Below are positions 47,664-56,260 of a DNA stretch of 64,000 nt, in pieces (position 1 is the first letter of the stretch; each line of letters opens with the position of its first letter). A model generated the notes under the pieces. It was not told where the DNA came from. It did no database searches and was given only the letters and a program-made list of their open reading frames with translations. The translations under genes and the position numbers were made by a program. The DNA is taken from NCBI GenBank assembly GCA_036513075.1, contig DATBZS010000084.1, forward strand, positions 21,014-85,013, written 5' to 3'. The DNA comes from Bog-756 sp036513075. GTDB taxonomy: Bacteria; Actinomycetota; Acidimicrobiia; Acidimicrobiales; RAAP-2.

Positions 47664-48122
47664 TCAGACTTCGGCGGCCGCCTTCAGGTTGCGGAGCGTC
47701 GCCTCCATGCCCGCCCGGTTGTGGCTGGCCCGGTCCGGTACACCGGTCACGAACCTGCCGGCAAACGTGATCAGTGCGCCGCGCTCGTCGTCCCACGACT
47801 CGGTCACCGCACATCCGCCGTCAGTGGGTTCGATGCGATAGGACCAGAGGGCCACCTTCATCCCCACTGCCGTGATGCGGAAGGAGAGGACACGCCCCGG
47901 CGCGGCTTCGACAACGGTGCCCTTCGTCGCCCACTTCTTCGTGCCCGCCGAGTTGGTCCCCTTGAATGTCGCCCCGGGCTCAGCGGTAGTGCCTCCTTCC
48001 GTCCAGGTGGCCGCGTCGTTCTCAGGCGACCATTCGTGCATCCGGGTCAGGTCGGCCACCATGGCCCACACCTTGTCGGGGGATGCGTCGATCTCCGTTG
48101 TCACGCTCACGTGGTCTGCCAT
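47664..48122 (-). CDS. SRPBCC (START-like) domain protein
   Basis: 152 residues. It has the polyketide-cyclase/START fold pattern: VTTEIDASPDKVWAMVADLTRMHEWSPE at the start, a grip of beta-strands (GATFKGTNSAGTKKWATKGTVVEAAPGRVLSF), and a C-terminal helix with NRAGMEATLRNLKA. Proteins of this kind bind hydrophobic ligands; no ligand can be named. ATG 48122 is supported by TACGCT six bases upstream; the upstream in-frame extension is Arg-rich and unlikely to be real. It is convergent with the amidase. Confidence 0.88.
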   Translation of the reverse strand: MADHVSVTTEIDASPDKVWAMVADLTRMHEWSPENDAATWTEGGTTAEPGATFKGTNSAGTKKWATKGTVVEAAPGRVLSFRITAVGMKVALWSYRIEPTDGGCAVTESWDDERGALITFAGRFVTGVPDRASHNRAGMEATLRNLKAAAEV

Positions 48123-48128
48123 GTCGAC

Positions 48129-48134
48129 AGCGTA
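48129..48134 (-). promoter_or_regulatory. Candidate -10 box of the SRPBCC gene
   Basis: TACGCT on the minus strand, six bases before the ATG at 48122; no Shine-Dalgarno. Confidence 0.35.
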
Positions 48135-48368
48135 CCGACACGATCGGCAAGTTCCCGGCAGACGTGGACGACTTCCCGCAGACCCCCACGTACCCGATCG
48201 ATCTCGCACCGGCACAAGGCGCGGCTGTGGTCGTACCGTTGCGCCCGCCTGACCCAGCGGGCGGCGCCCCATGGTTCGAGAAACCAGGTGCGACTTCGGA
48301 TTACGCTCCTTCAGGCTCCGGCGACAGGTGTGACGCATGCTGAACCGACACAGAGGACGACACCACTG

Positions 48369-49025
48369 ATGCTGGTCCTCAACCTCGTCATCCTCGGCTT
48401 CGCCATCACCTTCGAACCCATCCCGTTCACCGCCTTCGCCGTGGTACTGGCATCCAAGAGCGGCGTGTCGAAGGCGGCGTTCTTCATCGCCGGTTGGATC
48501 CTGTCACTGGCCATCGTGGTCGCCGCCACCCTGGCCGCCACGGAGAACAAGCCACCAAAGCCGAGCACCGCCCCGTCGACAGCGGTGCTGGCTGTCAAGA
48601 TCGCCATCGGTGCCGTCCTGTTGTTCATCGCCCTGCGCCGCCGGCGCATCATGAGCCGACCCAGGGAGCCCAAGGACCCGCCCAAGTGGCAGACCAGCGT
48701 GGACAACATGTCCAAGTGGTTCGCCTTGGGCCTCGGGCCCCTCACACAGCCCTGGGGCCTGATCGCGGCCGGCGTCGCCGTCATCGTCGACGCCAAGCTC
48801 TCCAGCGTCGGAAGCACGGTGGCCTTGATCCTCTTCTGCCTACTGAGCACCGGCACGTACCTGGTGGCCGAGATCTACGCCTGGTTGCGGCCGGAGGCGA
48901 CCCAGGCCCTCCTCGAACGCGTTCGCACCTGGATCACCACCCACACCGACCAGGTGATCGTGATCATCTCCGGGGTGGTCGGCGTCTGGCTCATTGCCGA
49001 CAGCGTCTACGTCCTGCTCAACTGA
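48369..49025 (+). CDS. GAP family membrane protein (sulfolipid-addressing type)
   Basis: 218 residues and about six helices (VLNLVILGFAITFEPIPFTAFAVVLA; AFFIAGWILSLAIVVAATLA; LAVKIAIGAVLLFIAL; and others). The central cytosolic loop is basic (RRRRIMSRPREPKDPPKWQTSVDNMSKW), followed by GLGPLTQPW, a pattern of GAP/Sap proteins related to mycobacterial transporters of glycolipids. It might move a lipid across the membrane; that is by family analogy. ATG 48369 is the first start giving a clean first helix; the longer frame covers the upstream antisense gene. Confidence 0.82.
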   Translation: MLVLNLVILGFAITFEPIPFTAFAVVLASKSGVSKAAFFIAGWILSLAIVVAATLAATENKPPKPSTAPSTAVLAVKIAIGAVLLFIALRRRRIMSRPREPKDPPKWQTSVDNMSKWFALGLGPLTQPWGLIAAGVAVIVDAKLSSVGSTVALILFCLLSTGTYLVAEIYAWLRPEATQALLERVRTWITTHTDQVIVIISGVVGVWLIADSVYVLLN

Positions 49026-49048
49026 CGGAACGCCCTGACCGGACGGGG

Positions 49049-49396
49049 TCAGACCTGGGAGGCGGGAGGTGAAGTCTGAGGCGGGGGCGGGTCGGTCGCC
49101 GGCGTGCCGCCGTCGATCACGTGCTCGGTCCAGGTCGTGCCCGACCAGTAGCGCTGCTCGTGGCGCACGAACGGATCGGTAAACCATCCCGGGGCCGTGC
49201 CGGTGAAGCTCGACCCGGTGGCCGCCTCTCCCATCGAGGACGTCGGATGAGGTTGGGTCGACGGCGAGGTGAAGCGGCTGCTGGCCGAGGAATTCCCCGG
49301 GCGTGGTCGCCGCCGGCGCTGTGACGACAGGCGGACAACCACCACGACAGCGAAGGCGTCGATAGCCACCCATGAGTGCTGTCCGTTGAGGTACAC
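49049..49396 (-). CDS. Small DUF2510 protein
   Basis: 115 residues. A short hydrophobic segment (HSWVAIDAFAVVVVVRL) near the N terminus and a basic, Ser/Pro-rich linker precede a DUF2510 module (PGWFTDPFVRHEQRYWSGTTWTEHV). This is a small Trp-rich domain common at the ends of actinobacterial membrane proteins. GTG 49396 is supported by TACACT six bases upstream. Role unknown. Confidence 0.65.
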   Translation of the reverse strand: MYLNGQHSWVAIDAFAVVVVVRLSSQRRRRPRPGNSSASSRFTSPSTQPHPTSSMGEAATGSSFTGTAPGWFTDPFVRHEQRYWSGTTWTEHVIDGGTPATDPPPPQTSPPASQV

Positions 49397-49402
49397 GCGG
49401 CC

Positions 49403-49408
49403 AGTGTA
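49403..49408 (-). promoter_or_regulatory. Candidate -10 box of the DUF2510 gene
   Basis: TACACT on the minus strand, six bases before the GTG at 49396. It supports that start codon. Confidence 0.35.
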
Positions 49409-49462
49409 TGACCGGGGGGCCCGGTTCGGACGTCGCCCCGGCGCCAGTGGATCAGGAGTTCG

Positions 49463-49915
49463 TCAGGCCTTCGGTTGCATCTTCTCCAAGGTCTCGCCCA
49501 TCTGGCGGTGGACGGCATTCACCGCCTGGAGCGGGCGGATCATCACCCGGAATTCGATGATGCGACCGGCGTCGTTGCAGCGGATGATGTCGACCCCGTT
49601 GACGTACTTCCCATCGATGGTGGTCTCGAACTCGAGCACCGCGGTGTCGCCGTCCAGGACCTTCTTGGTGTACCGGAATCCGCCGCCACCGTCCCCTGCC
49701 GGATCACTACCGCCACTGGAGGTCGCCGACGCACTGTCACCGGGCAGGGCGACCGCGGCGGCCTGCAGGTAGAGGGCGGTGACGGCCTTGCCCCGCTGGG
49801 GGGTGAAGACGATCGGCGAGTAGAAGACGACGTCGTCGTCCAACAGCTCGTCGAGACCCCCCGGGAGCTCGCCCTTCAGGTAGGTGTGCCACCGCTCGAC
49901 CACGTCCTCGATCAT
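49463..49915 (-). CDS. SnoaL/NTF2-like protein
   Basis: 150 residues. It opens with a helix MIEDVVERWHTYLKGELPGGLDELLDDDVVFYSP, typical of SnoaL-like folds. A Gly/Ser-rich insert (about 60-78) follows, then sheet strands TKKVLDGDTAVLEFETTIDGKYVNGVDIIRCND and AGRIIEFRVMIRPLQAV. Such proteins are small cone-shaped dimers that act as isomerases, cyclases or ligand binders. Function not assignable. GGAGGGGGA lies upstream of the ATG. Confidence 0.85.
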   Translation of the reverse strand: MIEDVVERWHTYLKGELPGGLDELLDDDVVFYSPIVFTPQRGKAVTALYLQAAAVALPGDSASATSSGGSDPAGDGGGGFRYTKKVLDGDTAVLEFETTIDGKYVNGVDIIRCNDAGRIIEFRVMIRPLQAVNAVHRQMGETLEKMQPKA

Positions 49916-50061
49916 GGCGTTCCCCCTCCGTCATGGCCGCCGGACGCGGCCTCCGGCCTGACGGTACTGCACCAGGCTCTCCGGTCGGCCCGGGCGGTGG
50001 GCCGTGCCGCGCCGGACCGTACCGGATCCGGTTGCCCGGTCACGGGTGGCCCGCAGCGGGA

Positions 50062-50451
50062 TCAGTGCGGGGCAACGATGCCGAAGATCGAGGCGCCGAC
50101 AGCCAGCAGCAGGGTGCCGGTGGCGACAAGGCCGAACGCCCGGGCGCCGGTCAGGCCATGAGGCTCCATGTGGACGTGGAGGTTTCGGGACAGGCGCATG
50201 CCGAACAGCCACACCAGTCCACCCACGGCTACCACGACCAGGGCGGACACCTCGAGCCCTCCTCCCAGGTCCCATGCCCGACGGGCCAGCACCGCCACTG
50301 CCGCGACCAGGGCCAGCCCGGTACGGCCCCAGGCCAACTCGGTGCGCTGGGGGGACAGCCCCTCGTCCCACGCCTCGGCCACACCGACTGGGTCGACAGA
50401 CCCGGCGGTCCCGCCGGGAACCCTCTGACTCGGGACACGGTCGTCGGCCAC
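50062..50451 (-). CDS. DUF202 family membrane protein
   Basis: 129 residues with three helices (TGLALVAAVAVLARRAW; VSALVVVAVGGLVWLFGMRL; AFGLVATGTLLLAVGASIFGI). The conserved LSPQRTELAWGRTGLAL stretch before helix one is the DUF202 fingerprint. GTG 50451 follows GAGGACC. The stop of the upstream DUF202 gene is eight bases away, so the two form a pair on one transcript and their products may interact. Function unknown. Confidence 0.88.
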   Translation of the reverse strand: MADDRVPSQRVPGGTAGSVDPVGVAEAWDEGLSPQRTELAWGRTGLALVAAVAVLARRAWDLGGGLEVSALVVVAVGGLVWLFGMRLSRNLHVHMEPHGLTGARAFGLVATGTLLLAVGASIFGIVAPH

Positions 50452-50459
50452 GCGGTCCT

Positions 50460-50828
50460 CTACTTCGGTCCACGGATGACGAGCACGACGGCGATGACGG
50501 CCATGACGGCGATGCCGATGGCCAGCACCAGGGCCATCGGCGACTTGGGGAGCGGCCGGCGCAGGCGCATTGCCCGCTCGTTAGCCCGCCATTGGGTGAA
50601 GCTGGTGACGGCCACCAACGCGCCGAGGGCGATCAGGGGGATGCCGAGGATCTGTCGTCCCCCGCGGACGTGGAACTCCGGGAGCAGCTGGGTGGCTGCC
50701 ACGCCGGTGGCGATGAGGGCCAGGGCGGTCCGATTCCAAGCGAGGAAGGTCCGTTCGTTGGCGTAGGTGAACCGGACGTCCGGCTCGAATTCGTCGACCG
50801 GCTCCTGCCCTTGCGGGTCGTCACTCAT
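50460..50828 (-). CDS. DUF202 family protein (YidH type)
   Basis: 122 residues. DVRFTYANERTFLAWNRTALALIATGVA is the classic YidH/DUF202 start; two further helices follow (ILGIPLIALGALVAVTSF, PMALVLAIGIAVMAVIAVVLVI). The acidic N-terminal tail (DDPQGQEPVDEFEP) is cytosolic. Paired with another DUF202 gene immediately downstream. Confidence 0.9.
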   Translation of the reverse strand: MSDDPQGQEPVDEFEPDVRFTYANERTFLAWNRTALALIATGVAATQLLPEFHVRGGRQILGIPLIALGALVAVTSFTQWRANERAMRLRRPLPKSPMALVLAIGIAVMAVIAVVLVIRGPK

Positions 50829-50850
50829 GCGCGCGCCACCGTGTCGCAGC

Positions 50851-51687
50851 CTACTGAACGGTCGGGGTGGTCTCGACGGTGGCCAGGTCCTCGGCCAGCA
50901 CCACCGTGCCGCCGAACTCGGCCGCGGCCTGGTCGATCCACTCCTGCTCGGCACCGGGCTGGACGGCGGGGACCATGTGGGTCAGCACGAGGGTGCCCAC
51001 GCCTGCCCGGTGGGCGGTCCTGGCTGCGTCGGGCACGGACGAGTGGTAGTCGAGGACGTCGAGCAGCCGTGGCACCCCCAGCGCCTCGATCTGGTCGCGG
51101 CGGACCACGGTGTGCACCAACACGTCGGCCCCGGCGGACAGTCGGTCGAGACCGTCGCACGGGACGGTGTCCCCGGCGATGACCACCGAGCTTCCACCGT
51201 CGTCGATGCGGTAGCCGACCGTGGGGTGCACTGGCGCATGGTCGGTCGGCACCGCCGTCACCCGGACGTCACCCTGTTCGAACACCACGCCCTCGGCGAT
51301 ATCGGTGACGACGGTTCCGGGTCGCCAGGTGAGGTCCTCGTGGTGGGCCAGCCGGTAGCCGATGTCGGTCTCGAGCATGGCCTCGGTGGCGGCCACCAGT
51401 GCCGTCGTCCCCACTGGACCGAACACCGTCAGCGGGTTGGGGGTGAAGGACGTGGCCCAGCGCGTGGTGATCACGTCGTTGAGGTCGGTGACATGGTCAC
51501 TGTGGAGGTGGGTGAGGAATACGGCCCGGAAGGCGCCGGGACCCGACAGCGCCCCGGCCGCCCGCATGGACACGCCCCGGCCGGCGTCGAACAGCAGGTC
51601 CCCCACCGAGGTCCGCACGAGGGTGGACGGTCCGGCCCGGTCCGGCGACGGAATGGGGCTGCCACTGCCCAGGATCACAACCTGCAT
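50851..51687 (-). CDS. MBL-fold metallo-hydrolase (ribonuclease Z/arylsulfatase-like)
   Basis: 278 residues. MQVVILGSGSPIPSPDRAGPSTLV begins the fold; the zinc motif HLHSDH (LTHLHSDHVTDL) is intact, and later ligands lie in PTDHAPVHPTVG, IAGDTVPCDG and VLTHMVP. The pattern is that of RNase Z/ElaC-like and lactonase-like hydrolases without the exosite arm, so a small-molecule substrate is likely. ATG 51687 is favoured over GTG 51696 because GAGGAG is well placed. It is homologous to the decayed gene at 28644-29467. Confidence 0.9.
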   Translation of the reverse strand: MQVVILGSGSPIPSPDRAGPSTLVRTSVGDLLFDAGRGVSMRAAGALSGPGAFRAVFLTHLHSDHVTDLNDVITTRWATSFTPNPLTVFGPVGTTALVAATEAMLETDIGYRLAHHEDLTWRPGTVVTDIAEGVVFEQGDVRVTAVPTDHAPVHPTVGYRIDDGGSSVVIAGDTVPCDGLDRLSAGADVLVHTVVRRDQIEALGVPRLLDVLDYHSSVPDAARTAHRAGVGTLVLTHMVPAVQPGAEQEWIDQAAAEFGGTVVLAEDLATVETTPTVQ

Positions 51688-51793
51688 GGCCACCACTCCT
51701 CGCTCGCTCCGGAACTATTATGACAGAGTCTATGACAAGAACTGCACGTCGTCCCACCATATTGCCTACTGGGACCCGACGGATCGGGGTCGG

Positions 51794-51799
51794 TAGCCT
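51794..51799 (+). promoter_or_regulatory. Candidate -10 box upstream of the 51806 ORF
   Basis: TAGCCT, six bases, GTG at 51806. Leaderless geometry. Confidence 0.3.
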
Positions 51800-51805
51800 G
51801 ACCGG

Positions 51806-51925
51806 GTGCCCAACTCCTATGTGCTGGATGTCCCCCGGCCGGTGACCCGGACCGGCTCGGCGTTGCTGCTGGCCGACCCCGAGGTGTGGCCCTCCCTGTC
51901 CCGGACGGCCATGGAGCGGACGTGA
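51806..51925 (+). CDS. Candidate 39-residue leader ORF coupled to the next gene
   Basis: Starts with GTG at 51806 (MPNSYVLDVPRPVTRTGSAL at the N terminus) and ends in TGA that overlaps the GTG of the following gene (GTGA). The codon third-position GC is high. The geometry suggests a leaderless, translationally coupled leader or a tiny protein. No family recognised. Confidence 0.3.
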   Translation: MPNSYVLDVPRPVTRTGSALLLADPEVWPSLSRTAMERT

Positions 51926-52437
51926 CCGGCGATGGAGCCGGAGACCGGCTCGACCGGCTCGAGCACCGGCTCGACGCCGCCGAATCGGTGCTGGCCATCC
52001 AGGACCTGAAGGCCCGCTACGCATCGGTGGTCGACGCCCGGTTCGCCAAGGGGACCGTCATCGGGCAGGACGCACTCGACAATCTGGCCCGCCGGGCGGC
52101 CGAACTGTTCTGCGAGGACGGCGAGTGGGACGGCGGCCCCGGTCTCGGCGTGGCCCGGGGCCGGGCCGAGATCGCCGCCCGCCTGGCCGCGCCCACGCTC
52201 GTGTTCTCGCGTCACTTCTTCGTCACCCCCCGCATCAGCGTCGACGGCGACCGGGCAACAGGTCGGTGGGAGCTGCTGTCCCCCTGCACCCGCCCCGACG
52301 GAACGTCGCTGTGGATGGCCGGCGCCGAGGACGACGTCTACCGCAGGGTCGACGGGGAGTGGCTGCACGAATCGATGACCCTCACCACCTACTTCGTGGC
52401 TCCGGCCGGCGAAGGCTGGCCGAAGATCCTGTCCTGA
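51922..52437 (+). CDS. Nuclear transport factor 2-like (SnoaL) protein
   Basis: 171 residues. LDAAESVLAIQDLKARYASVVDARF is the first helix of a SnoaL-type domain. AAELFCEDGEWDGGPGLGVARGRAEIAARL, RHFFVTPRISVDGDRATGRWEL and DDVYRRVDGEWLHESMTLTTYF follow in the usual order. These domains occur in steroid isomerase-, dehydratase- and limonene-epoxide-hydrolase-like proteins. GTG 51922 has GGAG five bases upstream and overlaps the end of a short ORF. Confidence 0.82.
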   Translation: MTGDGAGDRLDRLEHRLDAAESVLAIQDLKARYASVVDARFAKGTVIGQDALDNLARRAAELFCEDGEWDGGPGLGVARGRAEIAARLAAPTLVFSRHFFVTPRISVDGDRATGRWELLSPCTRPDGTSLWMAGAEDDVYRRVDGEWLHESMTLTTYFVAPAGEGWPKILS

Positions 52438-52478
52438 GGCGCAACCGCCGGAGGTAGACCCGGCTCCGGACAGCCCGA

Positions 52479-52514
52479 CGCCCGGTGGGCCACTGGGGAG
52501 TGGTCCACCGGGCG
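52479..52514. terminator. Bidirectional terminator hairpin
   Basis: CGCCCGGTGGGCCACT and AGTGGTCCACCGGGCG form a 16-bp stem with one G-T pair and a GGGG loop. It sits between two convergent genes, about 40 bases from each stop. Confidence 0.75.
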
Positions 52515-52546
52515 GCGAATTCGGGCCGGGGTGCTGCAGGGGAAAC

Positions 52547-54232
52547 TCAGGCGGGAGGTCCGACGGCCAGGGTGACCGACGAGGTGTGGGTCACGCCCGA
52601 CTGGTCGGTCCACTGGAGATGGATGACATCGCCGGGGTGGTGCGGCTCGAGCGCAGCGGACAGGTCGGTGGAGTCGCTGACCGGGCTGTTGTCGACCTCG
52701 GTGATGACGTCGCCCTGGACAAGGCCGGCATTGGCCCCAGGCGAGGCGGGCAGGGTCCCGTCGACCACCGCACCGGTGGTCGAGTTGCCCGTGCCGCCCG
52801 AGCCACCCAATCCGGTGGTCGAGGAGCTCTGGACCTGGATCCCGAGGAAGCCGGTAGCCCCGATGTGGATGGTCGAGCCGCCCCGCCCGGCCTCGATGTT
52901 CTTGGCCACGGAGAGGGCTGTGCCGATCGGGATGGCGTAGGCCTGGGCGGTCCCGCCCGTGTCGGTCGTACTGGTGGAAGCCGCGGTGTCCATGCCGACC
53001 ACACTGCCGGCCGCGTTGACCAGGGCTCCGCCCGAGTCGCCGGGTTGGATCTCGCAGTTCATCTGGATGAGTCCGCTCAGGTTCTCCGAGTTGCCGCCGC
53101 CGCTGTCGCTGGCGGTGATCGACTGGCCCAGGGCCGTGACCGAGCCACCGGCCGAACTGGGGGTCCCGCCGGTGCCGCCGGCGTTGCCGACGCCGACCAC
53201 GCCTTCGCCCACCGACGGGAGAGACGAGGCGAGCTTGGCGGTCTGCAGGCCCGAGGCCCCGACCAGCTGGATCACGGCGATGTCACCGGTGCGGTCGTAG
53301 CCCACGACGTTGGCCTTGTAGGACTGGCCGTTCCCGACGTCGGTCACGCTGATGCTGGTAGCCCCGTCGATGACGTGGTTGTTGGTGAGGATCTCGCCGT
53401 TGGAGGTGAGCACGATGCCGGTTCCGGCAGCCTGCTCGTTCTGGTACGTGAGGTTGGTGTTGATGTCGACGAGGTCGGACGAGACCTTGGAGGCGATGCC
53501 GGTGACGTCGGCCGGTGCGCCGGCGCCAGTGGTCGAGTTGCCCGAGCCGCTGGCGCCCGAACCGCCGGAGCCGCCGGTCCCGAACGGGAACGGGCTACCG
53601 CCGCTGGTGCCACTGCCCCCCGACGAACTGGGGGTCTGGGCCGCGGTCGTAGTCGTCGGCCACGTGGCGTGACCGATGCTCGCACCCAACAGCAGGGCTA
53701 TCACGGCCACCAGCGACGCGATGACAGTCACCTGGGCCCTGTGGTTCTTCGGTCGGGCCGGCGGGGGTGGCGGGGCCGGGTAGTAACCATAGGGAGCAGG
53801 CGGCCAGGCCGTCGGCGGGACGACGCCCCCGACCCCGGCACCCCATCCGCCGGGTGCGGGGGTCGGCGTCGGTCCGGTGGGGCCCCAGCCAGGTGCTGCG
53901 GCCACGCCCCAGGTGCCGGGGCCGGGCGCCGGTGCCCAGGTCGCGGTCGGGGCCGGGTGGGCACCTGCCGGGTAGACATCGGCCTCGGCCGCCGTGACCC
54001 GTTGGCCCGGATAGGGCGGCTGACTCGGCGGCTGGATGTGCGGCACCGGCTGGGTCTGGGGGTGCTGCTGGGTCACGCTCGGGTCGGTGGCGGGCCACGG
54101 GGCCGGCGGTGCGACCGGGGGTACGGCATCGGCCGACGCCGCCTGGGGCGGAACCGGGGCCGTGGTGTCCCACGACGCCGCCTCGCTGCCCTGCTCCTCG
54201 CTGCCCTGCTCCTCGTTCGGTTGCTCGTTCAT
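52547..54232 (-). CDS. HtrA/DegP-like membrane-anchored serine protease with PDZ domain
   Basis: 561 residues. The cytosolic N terminus (1-160) is Pro/Gln-rich and disordered. One membrane helix lies at about 167-187, followed by a Gly/Ser linker. The trypsin-like domain has His286 (TNNHVIDG), Asp317 (TGDIAVIQ) and Ser400 (QPGDSGGALV). A PDZ domain (about 445-555; GFLGIQV, GLVQGDVITEVDN) ends the protein. The protease works outside the membrane and cuts misfolded or signalling proteins. An AGGACGAG stretch precedes the ATG. Confidence 0.94.
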   Translation of the reverse strand: MNEQPNEEQGSEEQGSEAASWDTTAPVPPQAASADAVPPVAPPAPWPATDPSVTQQHPQTQPVPHIQPPSQPPYPGQRVTAAEADVYPAGAHPAPTATWAPAPGPGTWGVAAAPGWGPTGPTPTPAPGGWGAGVGGVVPPTAWPPAPYGYYPAPPPPPARPKNHRAQVTVIASLVAVIALLLGASIGHATWPTTTTAAQTPSSSGGSGTSGGSPFPFGTGGSGGSGASGSGNSTTGAGAPADVTGIASKVSSDLVDINTNLTYQNEQAAGTGIVLTSNGEILTNNHVIDGATSISVTDVGNGQSYKANVVGYDRTGDIAVIQLVGASGLQTAKLASSLPSVGEGVVGVGNAGGTGGTPSSAGGSVTALGQSITASDSGGGNSENLSGLIQMNCEIQPGDSGGALVNAAGSVVGMDTAASTSTTDTGGTAQAYAIPIGTALSVAKNIEAGRGGSTIHIGATGFLGIQVQSSSTTGLGGSGGTGNSTTGAVVDGTLPASPGANAGLVQGDVITEVDNSPVSDSTDLSAALEPHHPGDVIHLQWTDQSGVTHTSSVTLAVGPPA

Positions 54233-54298
54233 CTCGTCCTACCTCCGGGCTGACACGATCTTCGCGACCACGACCGTGGCCACCTACTGAGACATTCG

Positions 54299-54318
54299 AC
54301 CGCTTCCGCGTAAGCGGT
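54299..54318 (-). terminator. Hairpin downstream of the YaaA-like gene
   Basis: ACCGCTT, loop CCGCGT, AAGCGGT: seven-bp stem about 50 bases past the stop codon; no T-run. It lies upstream of the HtrA gene and could also be an operator. Confidence 0.35.
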
Positions 54319-54365
54319 GGGTGAGTGCACCATATGAATTCCGTAAGGAACCGGATGCGGCGCCG

Positions 54366-55112
54366 TCAGCGGTCGGGGGCGACCACTGTCACCACGTCGT
54401 CCTCCTCGATCGTCCGCCATCCCTCGCAGGTGAAACCGCCCACTGCATCGAGCCCCCCGTCGAGCACGGCTCGGGCCAGGTGGCCCTTGACCGACTTGGC
54501 CTCGTGCCCGACGGCGCGCCGCCCGTCGGGACTCACGAACCGGATCCGGACCACCCGGGTCGAGGGGTCGAACGCCGCCAGGTCGACGGCGTGGGCGTGT
54601 TCGGCCGGTAGCAGATCGACCACGACTCGCCCGCGAGCCCGTCGAGCCAAAGCCGGCGTGACGAACGGTCGCCAGAATGTGGAAAGCCGCCCCAACCGTC
54701 CCAAGGAGACCAGCAGCTTCAGCCGGTAGTCGGCTACCGGGTCGGCCGCCGTCGTCATCCCGTAGAGGCCAGAGGGGACGATGATGCGGCGGCGGTCGGC
54801 CGGAGTCAGGGTGGCCGGGTCGAGGCCGGCCCACACGACGCCCGAATAGCGCCGCCACGCCGGGAGCACCGCTGCCGTGCCCCCGACCAACTCGTCCGTA
54901 GTGGCCAGCGCCCGTTCCAGGAGCTCACCACGCACCCCGAGGACCTTCCTGCTCACGTCGGGACCGGAACGGAGGACGCCGGCCAACTCGGCCAGGACCG
55001 CGCCCCGGGGGTGGCACAGCTCATCGGCAAACTCATCGGGGCGTCCGGCCCGACGACCCCCGGGAGCTTTCCCCTCCGAAGGAGGAAGGAGGAGCAGGGG
55101 TGGTCGAGACAC
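54366..55112 (-). CDS. yaaA: YaaA family peroxide-stress protein
   Basis: 248 residues. The N-terminal LLLLPPSEGKAPGG is the YaaA hallmark. Further conserved blocks are WRRYSGVVWAGLDPATL, SGLYGMTTAADPVADYRLKL and HEAKSVKGHLARAVL. YaaA proteins lower intracellular iron under peroxide stress and bind DNA in the characterised example. The true start is the GTG at 55112: the frame is open further upstream only as a shadow of the kinase gene. It lies 37 bases after that gene. Confidence 0.88.
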   Translation of the reverse strand: MSRPPLLLLPPSEGKAPGGRRAGRPDEFADELCHPRGAVLAELAGVLRSGPDVSRKVLGVRGELLERALATTDELVGGTAAVLPAWRRYSGVVWAGLDPATLTPADRRRIIVPSGLYGMTTAADPVADYRLKLLVSLGRLGRLSTFWRPFVTPALARRARGRVVVDLLPAEHAHAVDLAAFDPSTRVVRIRFVSPDGRRAVGHEAKSVKGHLARAVLDGGLDAVGGFTCEGWRTIEEDDVVTVVAPDR

Positions 55113-55149
55113 GGACCAGCACCGTAGTAGTCGGGCTCGGGTCGCCGGA

Positions 55150-56184
55150 TCAGGTGAGCAGGGCCAGCTCCTCGACGCCGTAGCCCGCCGGTACCCCGGC
55201 CAGTAGCGCCTCGAGGGTTGCGTCGTCGACCAGCCCGGCCTGGGACCCGACGTGTTGGACCACCCGCATCGAGTTGACCGGTGCGCGGGCCATGGCCTCC
55301 CGCAACGACAGCCCGCAGGCCAACCCGGCCACCAGCGTGGCGGCAAAGGCGTCGCCCGCACCTGTCCGGTCGACCACCGGTCCGTCGTCGGGAAACACCG
55401 GTACGGCCAGGTGCACCGTCCCGTCGGACCCGTAGGCACCGCCCGATCCGTCGGTGACCACCACCCGTTCGGGTCCGAGTGCGAGCATCCGATCGAGGAG
55501 CACGACCGGGTCGGCCGTCGGGGCGGACCCGGTCAGCGTGGCCGCCTCCTGACGGTTGCACACCACCACGGCTGACCGGCGGAACAGTCGGCCCAGGGCA
55601 GCAGCGCCCCGGGCGATCTGGAGTGTGCCCGGCTCGAAGGCCAACGACACCTCGGGCGCCTCCTCCAACCAGTCGACGATCTCATCCTCGTACTCGTGGG
55701 CGTCCCGCCCCACCGAGGAAAGGAAGAGCCACGACGGGACCTCGGACGACCGCAGGTGCGGCCAGTGGCAGTCGTGCTGCTCGTGGTGGACCAGGATCGT
55801 GCGCTCATGACCGACCCGCAGCACGAAATTGCGGTTGGTGGGCACCGCGAGATCGAGCCGGACCAGTGACGGATCGACCCCTTCGGTCCGCAACGATGCC
55901 ACCGCCTCCCTGCCGGGCAGGTCGTCACCCAGGTAGGCCACCAGGGCCGTCCGCAAGCCGAGCCGGGCACAGGCCACCGCAGCGTTGGCCGAGTTCCCGC
56001 CGGCGGCCACCGTGGTGGTCACCTCGCAAGCCAGTTTCGCCCCGAACGGCAGCACCAACCGTCGGGCGTCCGGTCCGTTCAACACCTCCACGGCGTCGTC
56101 GGTCAGTGAAAGGTAGAGGTCCGCGGCGGCATCGCCGACGAAGACGATGTCGAATCGCTTACCCAAGAGCATCGGTCGGGGCAC
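55150..56184 (-). CDS. PfkB family carbohydrate kinase
   Basis: 344 residues, ribokinase fold. FDIVFVGDAAADLYLSL at the N terminus and AAGGNSANAAVACARLG form the substrate side; DRTGAGDAFAATLVAGL near 285 is the PfkB signature with the catalytic Asp. The sugar or nucleoside substrate cannot be named; relatives phosphorylate ribose, fructose, adenosine or 2-keto-3-deoxygluconate. It is followed by yaaA on the same strand. Confidence 0.9.
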   Translation of the reverse strand: MPRPMLLGKRFDIVFVGDAAADLYLSLTDDAVEVLNGPDARRLVLPFGAKLACEVTTTVAAGGNSANAAVACARLGLRTALVAYLGDDLPGREAVASLRTEGVDPSLVRLDLAVPTNRNFVLRVGHERTILVHHEQHDCHWPHLRSSEVPSWLFLSSVGRDAHEYEDEIVDWLEEAPEVSLAFEPGTLQIARGAAALGRLFRRSAVVVCNRQEAATLTGSAPTADPVVLLDRMLALGPERVVVTDGSGGAYGSDGTVHLAVPVFPDDGPVVDRTGAGDAFAATLVAGLACGLSLREAMARAPVNSMRVVQHVGSQAGLVDDATLEALLAGVPAGYGVEELALLT

Positions 56185-56260
56185 GGATCCTCCTTGTCGG
56201 CCAGGGCTTCAGTGTTAGGCGTCGCCGGGTCCGTGCCCAGGGTCGTTCGGCCCTCGACAG

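Noticed and set aside
51719..51737. TATGACA direct repeat (two copies, 12 bases apart) as an operator
   Set aside because: Short and without matching elements elsewhere; it may simply be part of an AT-rich promoter of the MBL-fold gene.
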